Source of the DNA: Geodermatophilaceae bacterium
GTDB lineage: Bacteria; Actinomycetota; Actinomycetes; Mycobacteriales; Geodermatophilaceae
NCBI GenBank assembly: GCA_013811975.1
Contig: JACCUF010000464.1
Span: 1 to 17,635 of the forward strand
Length of the DNA: 17,635 bases
Direction: 5' to 3'
The translations under genes and the position numbers were made by a program. Position 1 is the stretch's first letter; each line of letters starts with the position of its first letter. The notes under the pieces are model-generated. The model saw only the letters and a program-made list of their open reading frames with translations, was not told where the DNA came from and searched no databases. Shown here piece by piece: positions 6,912-13,785 of the stretch.

Positions 6912-7865
6912 CTACCGAGTCCCCGCCAGCCGCTCCGGCGGTTGGGGTTTCACGCCGGTGATCAAGGCGTTGTAGAACAGCCCTGCCGGGACGAATCGGG
7001 ACAGGATCGAGCTGTCGAACGCCGACAGGCGCTGCCAGTAACGGTAGGCGAAGTTCGCCCACCTGAAGCCGAGCTTGCCCGCCGGCACCGCCGCCTCGAA
7101 CGTGCGTACCGGCCAACCGAACCAGGCAGCGGTCAACTCCTCGGTGCCGACCCCGACCTCCACAGCGCCGGCCGCCAGGGCCATCCGGCGCAGGTCGGCC
7201 GGAACGAAGGTGTGCTGGTCCACCACTGCTTCCAGCGCCGCTGCCTCGGAGGACTCGTCGAGTTCAACCTGTGGTCGCCGCCAGTCCTCGACACCGGGGA
7301 GCCGGGTGACACTGGTGCAGGCCCACCACGTGACCTGCCCGAGCCTGCGGGCGACCTTGTCCCCCCATTTCGTCGGCTCCCCGGCAAAGACGAAACGACC
7401 GCCCGGCTTGAGCACCCGCAACGTTTCGCGCAGGGACAGCTCGACGTCAGGCAGGTGATGTAGGAATGCGTGCCCCACGACGAGATCGAAGCTGTTGTCG
7501 TCATAGGGGATCGACTCGGCGTCAGCGACCCGGCCATCGACGGGCAGGCTGAGGCGCTCGGCGTTACGCAAGGCCGCCGCCACCATGCCCGGTGAGATGT
7601 CGCTGACACTGCCCCGCCCGATGACTCCAGCCTGCATCAGATTGAGCAGGAAAAAGCCGGTGCCACAACCGAGTTCGAGTGCGTACGGATACGGCCAGCC
7701 AGCCCGTCCGGCGATCGTGACAAACCGGTCCGCGGCGTAGCTGATGCAGCGCTCATCGTAGGAGATGGACCATTTCTCGTCGTAGGTCTGGCTCTCCCAG
7801 TTGTGGTAGAGCACGTTGGCCTGCTTGGGATCACCGCGAGCCGCCTCGACCTCAGCTCGGCTCAC
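6912..7865 (-). CDS. Class I SAM-dependent methyltransferase (Rv3038c-like)
   Basis: From GTG 7865 the protein has 317 aa. The Rossmann fold shows motif I LELGCGTG at 63-70, SDISPGM at 88-94 with an acidic SAM ribose ligand (Asp89), and SFDLVVGHAFLHHLPD at 125-140 followed by LRVLKPGGRFVFAGEP. The region before motif I (YHNWESQTYDEKWSISYDER) and the C-terminal third are typical of an actinobacterial family that includes, as I recall, Rv3038c, also next to echA17. The methyl acceptor is unknown. The gene starts 19 nt after the crotonase stop, so they form one operon. TTG 7874 is an alternative start; neither has a good Shine-Dalgarno. The open frame continues upstream to 8174, but that part lies antiparallel to nothing and simply overlaps the crotonase gene in another frame, so it is not coding. 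Confidence 0.88.
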   Translation of the reverse strand: MSRAEVEAARGDPKQANVLYHNWESQTYDEKWSISYDERCISYAADRFVTIAGRAGWPYPYALELGCGTGFFLLNLMQAGVIGRGSVSDISPGMVAAALRNAERLSLPVDGRVADAESIPYDDNSFDLVVGHAFLHHLPDVELSLRETLRVLKPGGRFVFAGEPTKWGDKVARRLGQVTWWACTSVTRLPGVEDWRRPQVELDESSEAAALEAVVDQHTFVPADLRRMALAAGAVEVGVGTEELTAAWFGWPVRTFEAAVPAGKLGFRWANFAYRYWQRLSAFDSSILSRFVPAGLFYNALITGVKPQPPERLAGTR

Positions 7866-7884
7866 CCCCGTCAACGCAGCACAG

Positions 7885-8670
7885 CTAACGCCCGGTGAAT
7901 TCGGCCTTGCCAGGCCCGTTCTCGACGAAGGACTCCATACCGATCTTCTGGTCCTCGGTGGCGAACAAGGCGGCAAACAGGGTGCTTTCCAGCTTGAGTC
8001 CGCTGGACAGATCGCCATCCAGACCGCCGTCGATGGCGGCCTTCGCCGCTCGCAGCGCGGCTGCCGGACCCTTGGCGAACTTCGCGGCCATCTGCACAGC
8101 GGTGCTGTAGACGTCATCTGGGGCGACAACCACGTCCACCATGCCGATCGCGAGGGCCTCCTCGGCACCGACAAAGCGTCCCGTGTAGACGATGTCCTTC
8201 GCCTTTGCCGGTCCGATCAAACGCGAGAGCCGCTGCGTACCACCGGCTCCCGGGATGATGCCCAACAGGATTTCGGGCTGGCCTACCTTGGCGTTGTCTC
8301 CGGCGATCCGGAAATCGCAGCACAGCGCGAGTTCGTATCCGCCGCCGAGGGCGTAGCCGGTGATCGCGGCGATCGTCGGCTTCGGTATCGCCGCAACGGC
8401 GCTGAAAGAACTGGAGAGTTCATGCGCTCGCGAGGCCATGTCGTTATAGGTGAGGGAGCTCATCTCCTTGATGTCGGCACCGGCGGCGAAGACTTTCTCC
8501 CCGCCGTAGACGATCACCGCCCGGATGTCCTCACGGGCACCGCTCTCCAGCGCGCAGCCGCGGATCTCCTCCTGCAGCTGTCGATTGAGCGCGTTCATCG
8601 GCGGCCGGGCGAGTCGGATGGTCCCTACCCCGTCAGCCACCTCGAGGGTGACGAACTCTCCACCTGGCAC
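7885..8670 (-). CDS. Enoyl-CoA hydratase/isomerase family protein (EchA17-like)
   Basis: From GTG 8670 the product is 261 aa, normal for a crotonase monomer. The oxyanion-hole segment AAGADIKEM is at 62-70. GYALGGGYELALCCDF is at 105-120 with Glu113, and GQPEILLGIIPGAGGTQRL follows with Glu133; both hydratase catalytic glutamates are present. It should hydrate 2-enoyl-CoA in beta-oxidation-like pathways. IPKPTIAAITGYALG, RIAGDN, YTGRF and VAPDDVY recall M. tuberculosis EchA17 (Rv3039c), but the second glutamate and ADIKEM loop here look like a standard active hydratase. The start is fixed by GGAGG 5 nt upstream; the open frame extends to 8709 without a better signal. The gene is followed closely by the methyltransferase, and EtfAB nearby fits acyl-CoA oxidation. 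Confidence 0.93.
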   Translation of the reverse strand: MPGGEFVTLEVADGVGTIRLARPPMNALNRQLQEEIRGCALESGAREDIRAVIVYGGEKVFAAGADIKEMSSLTYNDMASRAHELSSSFSAVAAIPKPTIAAITGYALGGGYELALCCDFRIAGDNAKVGQPEILLGIIPGAGGTQRLSRLIGPAKAKDIVYTGRFVGAEEALAIGMVDVVVAPDDVYSTAVQMAAKFAKGPAAALRAAKAAIDGGLDGDLSSGLKLESTLFAALFATEDQKIGMESFVENGPGKAEFTGR

Positions 8671-8675
8671 ACGAG

Positions 8676-8680
8676 CCTCC
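8676..8680 (-). promoter_or_regulatory. Ribosome-binding site that fixes the crotonase start
   Basis: GGAGG on the minus strand lies 5 nt before GTG 8670. The more upstream GTG 8709 has no such site and would add 13 residues not typical of the family. Confidence 0.7.
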
Positions 8681-8756
8681 GTTGCTTGGGCAATCCTCTG
8701 GGCCAACACCCGAGCCTAGTCGCCGCGATTGCCACCGGACCGGGATCGGCTTCCCC

Positions 8757-9830
8757 CTACCAGCGCTGGCTAGACCCCTCTCGAACGTAGCCGTTGACCG
8801 GGCCCCGCACTGATAGCCAGATCGGTCGCTCCCGTGCCGGACCAGGATCCAGCGTGCGGGCGGTCACCACGGCTCCGGACGCGAGCGAGATCGCAAGCAG
8901 GGCGTCATGCCCGAGAAAGGACTGCTGGCCAGCGGTGGCCGCAACGGCCGGTCCGGAGTCGGACTTCGGTGCTGCGCCGCCATCGCGGTCGACGACGACG
9001 AATTGTTCCGGACGGATCAGCGCCACGCCCACACCGTCGGGCGGTCGAGGTTCGCGCAGTGCCAGTCGACCCACCTCCGTCTCGGCGAAGCCGCCCGAGA
9101 ATGTCGCCGTCACCCGCACCGCCTCGCCCACGAATGCGGCCACGTCCAGGTCGCGGGGCGCGCGATAGACCGTGATCGGGTCGTCGGCCTGAACGATCCT
9201 GCCGCGCTGCATGACCGCCACCAGGTCAGCGCAGGACAACGCCTCCTCCTGGTCATGGGTCACCAGAACGGCGGTCGCGCCGTCGGCGCACAGGGCTGCC
9301 CGGACGACGTCCCGGACATCGGCGCGCAGCCCGGCATCCAGCGAGCTGAACGGTTCATCGAGCAACACCAGTGCCGGGCGAGGTGCCAACGCCCGCGCAA
9401 CAGCCACCCGTTGCTGCTGCCCGCCGGACAGTTCGTGCGGCATGCGCTCGACGAGGTGCGCGAGCCCGACAAGATCCAGCACCTCCAGTACTCGGGCGGC
9501 CCGGTCGCGCGAGCGGCCGAGCCCGTAACCGACGTTGCCCCGGACGCTCAGGTGCGGGAACAACGCGCCCTCCTGCGGGACGAACCCGATGGTGCGGCGC
9601 TCCGGGGGGACCCACGCCGATGGGCTGGCAACAGTCCGTCCGCCGATCCGGATCTCACCGGCATCGGGCGTCTCGAACCCGGCGAGGATCCGCAACAGGG
9701 TGGTCTTGCCGCACCCAGACGGTCCCAGCACAGCAGCGATCGACCCCTGCGCGACGTCGAGGGACAGTCCGCACAGGACTGCGGTGCGCCCGAAGGACTT
9801 CACGGCACCGGTAACGCTGAGAGCGCTCAC
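8757..9830 (-). CDS. fbpC: Ferric-iron-type ABC transporter ATP-binding protein (FbpC-like)
   Basis: This 357-aa ATPase has Walker A GPSGCGKT at 36-43, a Q-loop at Gln86 (VPQEGALFPHLSV), signature LSGGQ at 134-138, Walker B LVLLDEP at 154-160 and the switch His192 (VTHD). Residues from about 240 to 345 form a C-terminal TOBE-like regulatory region. This layout matches the FbpC/PotA group of importer ATPases. It powers the permease encoded just upstream. GTG 9830-9828 overlaps the permease stop as GTGA, a 4-nt overlap typical of translational coupling. Iron as substrate is inferred from the binding protein and the iron box at 12672-12690. Confidence 0.93.
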   Translation of the reverse strand: MSALSVTGAVKSFGRTAVLCGLSLDVAQGSIAAVLGPSGCGKTTLLRILAGFETPDAGEIRIGGRTVASPSAWVPPERRTIGFVPQEGALFPHLSVRGNVGYGLGRSRDRAARVLEVLDLVGLAHLVERMPHELSGGQQQRVAVARALAPRPALVLLDEPFSSLDAGLRADVRDVVRAALCADGATAVLVTHDQEEALSCADLVAVMQRGRIVQADDPITVYRAPRDLDVAAFVGEAVRVTATFSGGFAETEVGRLALREPRPPDGVGVALIRPEQFVVVDRDGGAAPKSDSGPAVAATAGQQSFLGHDALLAISLASGAVVTARTLDPGPARERPIWLSVRGPVNGYVREGSSQRW

Positions 9831-11413
9831 CGTTTTCCTGCCTGGTCGTAGGCGTACGAACCCGGATCAGGGAAAGTTTGGTAGGTACCTGACGTTGCAG
9901 GGGCCCCCTGAGTCGGGTCAGGAAGACCGCCGGTACGCCGCCGGTCACGGCCCAGCAGGTAGGTGGGGACCGCGGAGACCAGCATCAGCAACGCAGCGTA
10001 CGGCGCGGCCGCAGCATATGACCGGGTGAACGTCTCGCTCCACAGCCGGATGGCAAGGGTGTCCATGCCGGTGGGGTGCAGTACGAGGGTCACCGTGAGC
10101 TCCTTCATCGCCGCTAGGAACACCAACGCCGTACCCGCCGCGATCCCCGGCGCGGCCAACGGGAGGGTGATCGTACGAAGTACCTGCCTCGGCGCGCGAC
10201 CCAGCGACCGGGCAACCTCTTCGAACACCGGAGGGCTTTGTGCAGCTGAGGCCCGTACCGACCCGACTGCCAGCGGCAGGAAGAGCACCGCATAGGCGAA
10301 TAGGACCAGTGGAACGCTCAGATAGAGGTCGATCGCATACCGCACAGTGAAGAAGACCAACGACAACGCGATCACGATGGCCGGTACGGCGTGGCCCAGG
10401 TAGGTCGCCCGCTCCAACAATCCCGGGATCCGCCCGGTGTAGCGCGCGGCCAGCAGACCGACTGGCAGGGCGAGCAGCATCGTCACCACCGCCCCGCCTC
10501 CGGCCAGGACCAACGACCCGCCGACCGCCTCGACGATCCTGGGCAGGTCGATCTCCCCCGACCGCCCGACGGAGAGCCAGTAGCCCATCGTCAGCAGGGG
10601 CAGCCCGAGCGAGGCCGCGGCAAGCAAACCGAGTGACCCGTACGCCGGGACTCGCATCCGCCCCAACGGAATGCAGGTCGAAAGTCGCGCTGCACCAGAT
10701 CCCAAGCGAGCGTAGCGGGCCCGACCCCGGGTACGCGCCTCGGCGATCACGATCACCGCGGTGACCAGAACCAGCATGCCGGACAGGACCACGGCCGGAG
10801 TGCGGTCGAAGCTGGCGTTGAACGAGGTGAAGATGACCCGGGTGAAGGTGTCGTAGCGCAGGATCGAGACCGCCCCGAAGTCAGACAGCGTGTAGAGCGA
10901 GACCAACAGAGCGCCGGCAGCCACTGCCGGGCGCAGCTGCGGAAGCGTGATCCGCCAGAACGTGGCCAACGTGCTGACGCCCAACGATCGGGAAGCCTCT
11001 TCCATCGCCGGGTCCAGGCGGCGCAGCGCCGCAGCCGTCGGCAGGTAGACGTAGGGGAAGCAGGACAGGCTCAGCACCACCACCGCTCCAGTGAATCCGG
11101 CGATTTCGGGCACTGCCGAGATCCAGCTGAAAGCCGCGACGTAGGAGGGGATCGCCAACGGCAGCGCGGCAAGGACTCCCCAGACCCGCCGGCCCCGCAA
11201 CGCGCCACGTTCGATCAGCCAGGCGGCACCCACGCCGAGCACCACCGACACGGCCGTGACCGTCACCGCCAGCCCGACACTGGAGCCGAGCAGCAGCAGG
11301 CTGCGCGGCCGGACGACCTGGGCGAGCAGGACCGCCGGGTCGGCCCGCGCAGCGACCACCACGAGGTAGCCCAGTGGCAGCACAGCGACGACTGCCGCCA
11401 CGCATGCGGGCAC
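9827..11413 (-). CDS. fbpB: Ferric-iron-type ABC transporter permease, two fused domains (FbpB-like)
   Basis: This 528-aa membrane protein contains two binding-protein-dependent permease units in one chain, as in FbpB. The EAA loops that contact the ATPase are at about 139-162 (EEASRSLGVSTLATFWRITL) and 399-423 (EEVARSLGRAPRQVLRTITL). About 12 membrane segments are visible. GTG 11413 is the first standard start, but it lacks a Shine-Dalgarno, begins inside the first membrane helix and leaves a gap after the binding-protein gene. The same frame is open upstream and encodes LTRTRHGRRRLPALLT, a basic N-terminus typical of the family. CTG 11473, preceded by GAGG at 5 nt and overlapping the upstream stop as CTGA, may be the true start. 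A long hydrophilic tail (about 490-528) is unusual. Confidence 0.92.
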   Translation of the reverse strand: MPACVAAVVAVLPLGYLVVVAARADPAVLLAQVVRPRSLLLLGSSVGLAVTVTAVSVVLGVGAAWLIERGALRGRRVWGVLAALPLAIPSYVAAFSWISAVPEIAGFTGAVVVLSLSCFPYVYLPTAAALRRLDPAMEEASRSLGVSTLATFWRITLPQLRPAVAAGALLVSLYTLSDFGAVSILRYDTFTRVIFTSFNASFDRTPAVVLSGMLVLVTAVIVIAEARTRGRARYARLGSGAARLSTCIPLGRMRVPAYGSLGLLAAASLGLPLLTMGYWLSVGRSGEIDLPRIVEAVGGSLVLAGGGAVVTMLLALPVGLLAARYTGRIPGLLERATYLGHAVPAIVIALSLVFFTVRYAIDLYLSVPLVLFAYAVLFLPLAVGSVRASAAQSPPVFEEVARSLGRAPRQVLRTITLPLAAPGIAAGTALVFLAAMKELTVTLVLHPTGMDTLAIRLWSETFTRSYAAAAPYAALLMLVSAVPTYLLGRDRRRTGGLPDPTQGAPATSGTYQTFPDPGSYAYDQAGKR

Positions 11414-11469
11414 GGTCAGCAGCGCGGGCAGGCGCCGCCGACCGTGCCGGGTGCGGGTGAGGGTGTGGG

Positions 11470-12615
11470 TCAGGTCAGGCCCACCTCGTTGATCAGCGCC
11501 AGGGTCTCACCGAGGCTGTCCAGGTCGGACAGGTCCAGATCGGGCGCGGCCAGATCGTCCAGACTCGGCAGCCCCTCCGGGGACTCGACTCCATCGACCA
11601 TCGGATACTCGTGGGTCTGCTCGGCGAAGTAGGTCTGTCCAGTCTCCGAGAGCATGAAGTCCAGCAGCGCTTGGGCATCCTCGCCGCGGTCGGTGCCACT
11701 CACGACCCCTGCCCCGCTGATGTTGACCAGCGATCCCGCGCCGCCATCCTGCAGGAACAGATTCTCGGCTACGAGGTTCTCTTCGCCGACCTCGGCGGCC
11801 AGCTCGTAGAGGTAGTAGTGGTTGATCAGGCCCATCGAGATCTCACCGGAGTCGACGGCGGCCAGGACATCACCGTTCCCCTCGTAGGTCTGGACATCGT
11901 TGGCGACCAGCCCATCGAGGAATTCGCGGGCGGCGTCCTCGCCGTCCAGTACCCGGATCGCGGTGACGAAGGCTTGAAAAGAAGCGTTGCTCGGCGCGAT
12001 TCCGACCTGACCGGACCAGCGCTCGTCCAGCACGTCCTCGATGGTGGTCGGGCGCTCTGACTCGGAAACGAGTTCGGGGTTGATCGCGATGACCCGCGCC
12101 CGGCCGGTCAGGGCCACCCAGTTGTCATCGGCTGCCCGGTAGCTGTCCCCGACCAGATCCAGTGTTTCCTGGGGCAGGGCCGCAAGGCATCCCGCGTTGC
12201 CGAGAGCGCCAAGGGCACCGGCGTCCTGGGAAAGGAAGAAGTCCGCGGGACTCTGGTCCCCTTCCTCGAGCAGCTGGGCGGTCATCGCCGCGGTATTGCC
12301 GTAGCGCACGGACAGTTCGATGTCGGTCTCCTCGGTGAACTGCTCCAACAGCGGCGCGACCAGATCCTCGTTGCGTCCGGAATACACGACGAGGCCATCC
12401 TCGTCGACCTCGGCAGCGGCGACCTCCTCGTCGAGCTCGCCGTAGCTGACCTCGCCCGAGGTACAAACCTGCTCGTCGCCGGCACCGTCGCCGCCGGCGC
12501 CGTCAGCTCCGGCCCCACCATCACCGCAGGCACTGAGTACGACGAGCAGCGCACTGCCCACGGCCGTGCTCACGGAAGTGGTCCGACGCCGGCCGGACCG
12601 CAGGGTGCCGCGCAC
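11470..12615 (-). CDS. fbpA: Ferric-iron-type ABC transporter substrate-binding lipoprotein (FbpA/FutA-like)
   Basis: From GTG 12615 the precursor is 381 aa. It starts with a basic stretch (RSGRRR) and a hydrophobic core ending LVVLSAC, a lipobox with Cys30 as the lipidated residue. A Gly/Asp/Ala-rich linker follows. The mature part is a periplasmic-type binding fold: LVVYSGRNEDL, then FFLSQDAGALGAL, and INHYYLYELA with Tyr267-Tyr268, the tyrosine pair that binds Fe(III) in FbpA/FutA proteins. It captures ferric iron outside the membrane and delivers it to FbpB/FbpC encoded downstream. The start is set by GGAGG at 12620-12624; GTG 12666 upstream lies inside the promoter and has no ribosome-binding site. 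The promoter carries an iron box, so repression by iron is likely. Confidence 0.93.
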   Translation of the reverse strand: MRGTLRSGRRRTTSVSTAVGSALLVVLSACGDGGAGADGAGGDGAGDEQVCTSGEVSYGELDEEVAAAEVDEDGLVVYSGRNEDLVAPLLEQFTEETDIELSVRYGNTAAMTAQLLEEGDQSPADFFLSQDAGALGALGNAGCLAALPQETLDLVGDSYRAADDNWVALTGRARVIAINPELVSESERPTTIEDVLDERWSGQVGIAPSNASFQAFVTAIRVLDGEDAAREFLDGLVANDVQTYEGNGDVLAAVDSGEISMGLINHYYLYELAAEVGEENLVAENLFLQDGGAGSLVNISGAGVVSGTDRGEDAQALLDFMLSETGQTYFAEQTHEYPMVDGVESPEGLPSLDDLAAPDLDLSDLDSLGETLALINEVGLT

Positions 12616-12619
12616 AGGA

Positions 12620-12624
12620 CCTCC
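12620..12624 (-). promoter_or_regulatory. Ribosome-binding site that fixes the binding-protein start
   Basis: GGAGG on the minus strand lies 4 nt before GTG 12615. It supports a compact lipoprotein signal peptide over the longer reading from GTG 12666. Confidence 0.65.
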
Positions 12625-12664
12625 AGAGGTTGGTTGATCCCGGTCGGGACCCTTGGTAGAGAGC

Positions 12665-12694
12665 ACCCTAGTTAGGCAAGCCTCACTTCAGCAA
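12665..12694 (-). promoter_or_regulatory. Promoter of the iron transporter operon
   Basis: On the minus strand, TTGCTG (12694-12689) and TAGGGT (12670-12665) are separated by 18 nt. Transcription would start near 12658, giving a leader of about 40 nt before GTG 12615. TAACTA at about 12675-12670 is an alternative -10. The iron box fills the space between the two hexamers. Confidence 0.5.
12672..12690. promoter_or_regulatory. Iron box, DtxR/IdeR-type operator
   Basis: TTAGGCAAGCCTCACTTCA matches the IdeR/DtxR consensus TWAGGTWAGSCTWACCTWA at 15 of 19 positions, including the TWAGG half and the central AGSCT. It lies between the -35 and -10 hexamers of the transporter promoter, so bound repressor would block RNA polymerase. 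A weaker second half-like motif (CAAGG...CCTTG) is at 12692-12710. The regulator gene is not in the window. Confidence 0.65.
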
Positions 12695-12712
12695 GGCATC
12701 GCTTACCTTGGT

Positions 12713-13567
12713 TCAGGAATCGGTGTACGCGCTTCGCTTGCGGCGCGCGAAGTATCGATCTCCGGAGCGGGTCAACCGCAGTGGGAGCCCGAAGGTTTCG
12801 GAGAGGTTCGCCGATGTTACGACGTCCCTCATCAGCCCGGCGGACACGACTGCACCGTCCCGCAGCAACATTGCGTGGCTGAATGCGATGGGGATCTCCT
12901 CGACGTGGTGGGTCACCATGATCAGGGTCGGGGCATCAGGATCGTCGGCGATGGCGGACAGCCTGATCAGCAGATCCTCGCGGCCACCGAGGTCCAATCC
13001 CGCGGCCGGCTCGTCGAGCAGCATGATCTCCGGATCAGGCATCAGCGCTCGAGCTATCTGCACCCGCTTGCGCTCTCCCTCGGACAACGTCCCGAACGCC
13101 CGGTCGGCAAGGCCGGCAACGCCCATCAGGTCGAGCAGATGCATAGCTCGATCGAGATCCTTGGGCTCATAGCGCTCGCGCCAACGCCCCAGTACGGCGT
13201 ACCCGGCACTGACCACGAGATCGCGCACAACCTCCGTCGGCCGGACGCGGGCGGCGACGGCGACACTGGCGAACCCGATCCGAGGGCGGAGTTCGAAGAC
13301 GTCGGTGAGACCAAGCGGCTCACCGAGCAGTCGAACCTGACCACTGCTCGGGTGCAGCAGGGCCGCGGCCAGTTGCAGGAGGGTCGTCTTGCCCGCGCCG
13401 TTGGGACCCAGGATCACCCAGCGCTCGTCTAGTTCGACGGTCCAGGAAACCTCGTCCAGCAGCGTGGTGCTGCCGCGGACGACGCTGACAGCGTCCATGT
13501 CGATGACGATGTCGGCCGTGCCGCCGACCCGGCCCGCCGATTCCGCAGAGTTTGGATGCCGGCCCAC
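12713..13567 (-). CDS. ABC transporter ATP-binding protein (Rv3041c-like)
   Basis: From GTG 13567 the protein has 284 aa, close to the 287 aa I recall for Rv3041c. It carries Walker A GPNGAGKTT at 54-62, the segment GLTDVFELRPRIGFAS, signature LSEGE at 161-165 (in place of LSGGQ), Walker B IMLLDEP at 181-187 and VTHHVEEIP at 218-226. There is no membrane segment and no permease beside it. Related PhnL/ModF-like or YlmA-type ATPases are also solitary, so the transported substrate is unknown. The start is uncertain: ATG 13498 would give 261 aa but would remove part of the first beta strand (DIVIDMDAVSVVRG); neither has a good Shine-Dalgarno. It ends 46 nt before the iron transporter's upstream GTG and probably belongs to a separate transcript. 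Confidence 0.88.
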   Translation of the reverse strand: MGRHPNSAESAGRVGGTADIVIDMDAVSVVRGSTTLLDEVSWTVELDERWVILGPNGAGKTTLLQLAAALLHPSSGQVRLLGEPLGLTDVFELRPRIGFASVAVAARVRPTEVVRDLVVSAGYAVLGRWRERYEPKDLDRAMHLLDLMGVAGLADRAFGTLSEGERKRVQIARALMPDPEIMLLDEPAAGLDLGGREDLLIRLSAIADDPDAPTLIMVTHHVEEIPIAFSHAMLLRDGAVVSAGLMRDVVTSANLSETFGLPLRLTRSGDRYFARRKRSAYTDS

Positions 13568-13599
13568 TGACCCATCAAACCAGCGGGGCGCAAGCCCAC

Positions 13600-13703
13600 A
13601 GCGAGTGATGCCCGAGGAGGGAGCGAGCATCGCAGCGAGCGAAGCGAGCGCTGAGCGGACCGACCGCTGCGGAGCACCAGGCGGGGTGATCGAGCGGAGC
13701 GAG
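13600..13703. repeat. AGCGAG-rich non-coding repeat stretch
   Basis: AGCGAG occurs five times on the plus strand within 104 nt (13600, 13622, 13634, 13643 and 13698), and not on the minus strand. The stretch also holds a hairpin AGCGG-ACCGA-CCGCT (13654-13668) nested in CGCAGCG/CGCTGCG (13631-13637 and 13665-13671). It lies in the 218-nt gap between the starts of the divergent ABC ATPase and FHA genes. Open frames through it give low-complexity peptides with no start signal, so I take it as non-coding. It may be a dispersed intergenic repeat. Confidence 0.5.
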
Positions 13704-13772
13704 CGCGGAGGCGAGAAGTGTCGGGACCTCGGGCTGGCTCACAGCGGGATTCCGTGCCTGCCGGGGTATCGT

Positions 13773-13778
13773 TAGAGT
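13773..13778 (+). promoter_or_regulatory. Candidate -10 box of a leaderless FHA-gene transcript
   Basis: TAGAGT fits TANNNT and ends 7 nt before ATG 13786, as expected for transcription starting at the ATG. No Shine-Dalgarno precedes that ATG. TTCCGT at 13751-13756 is only a weak -35. This spacing favours ATG 13786 over GTG 13777, which overlaps the box. Confidence 0.5.
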
Positions 13779-13785
13779 GCGTGGC

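Noticed and set aside
7866..8174. N-terminal extension of the methyltransferase frame
   Set aside because: It overlaps the well-supported crotonase gene in another frame and reads as Arg/Ser/Pro-rich shadow sequence.
12692..12710. Second iron box next to the first
   Set aside because: It has the CAAGG...CCTTG ends but matches the consensus at only about half the positions, so it is noted but not called as a site.
13389..13775. Plus-strand open frame across the ATPase start and the AGCGAG region
   Set aside because: It is mostly antisense to the ATPase gene and then low-complexity repeat sequence, with no ribosome-binding site.
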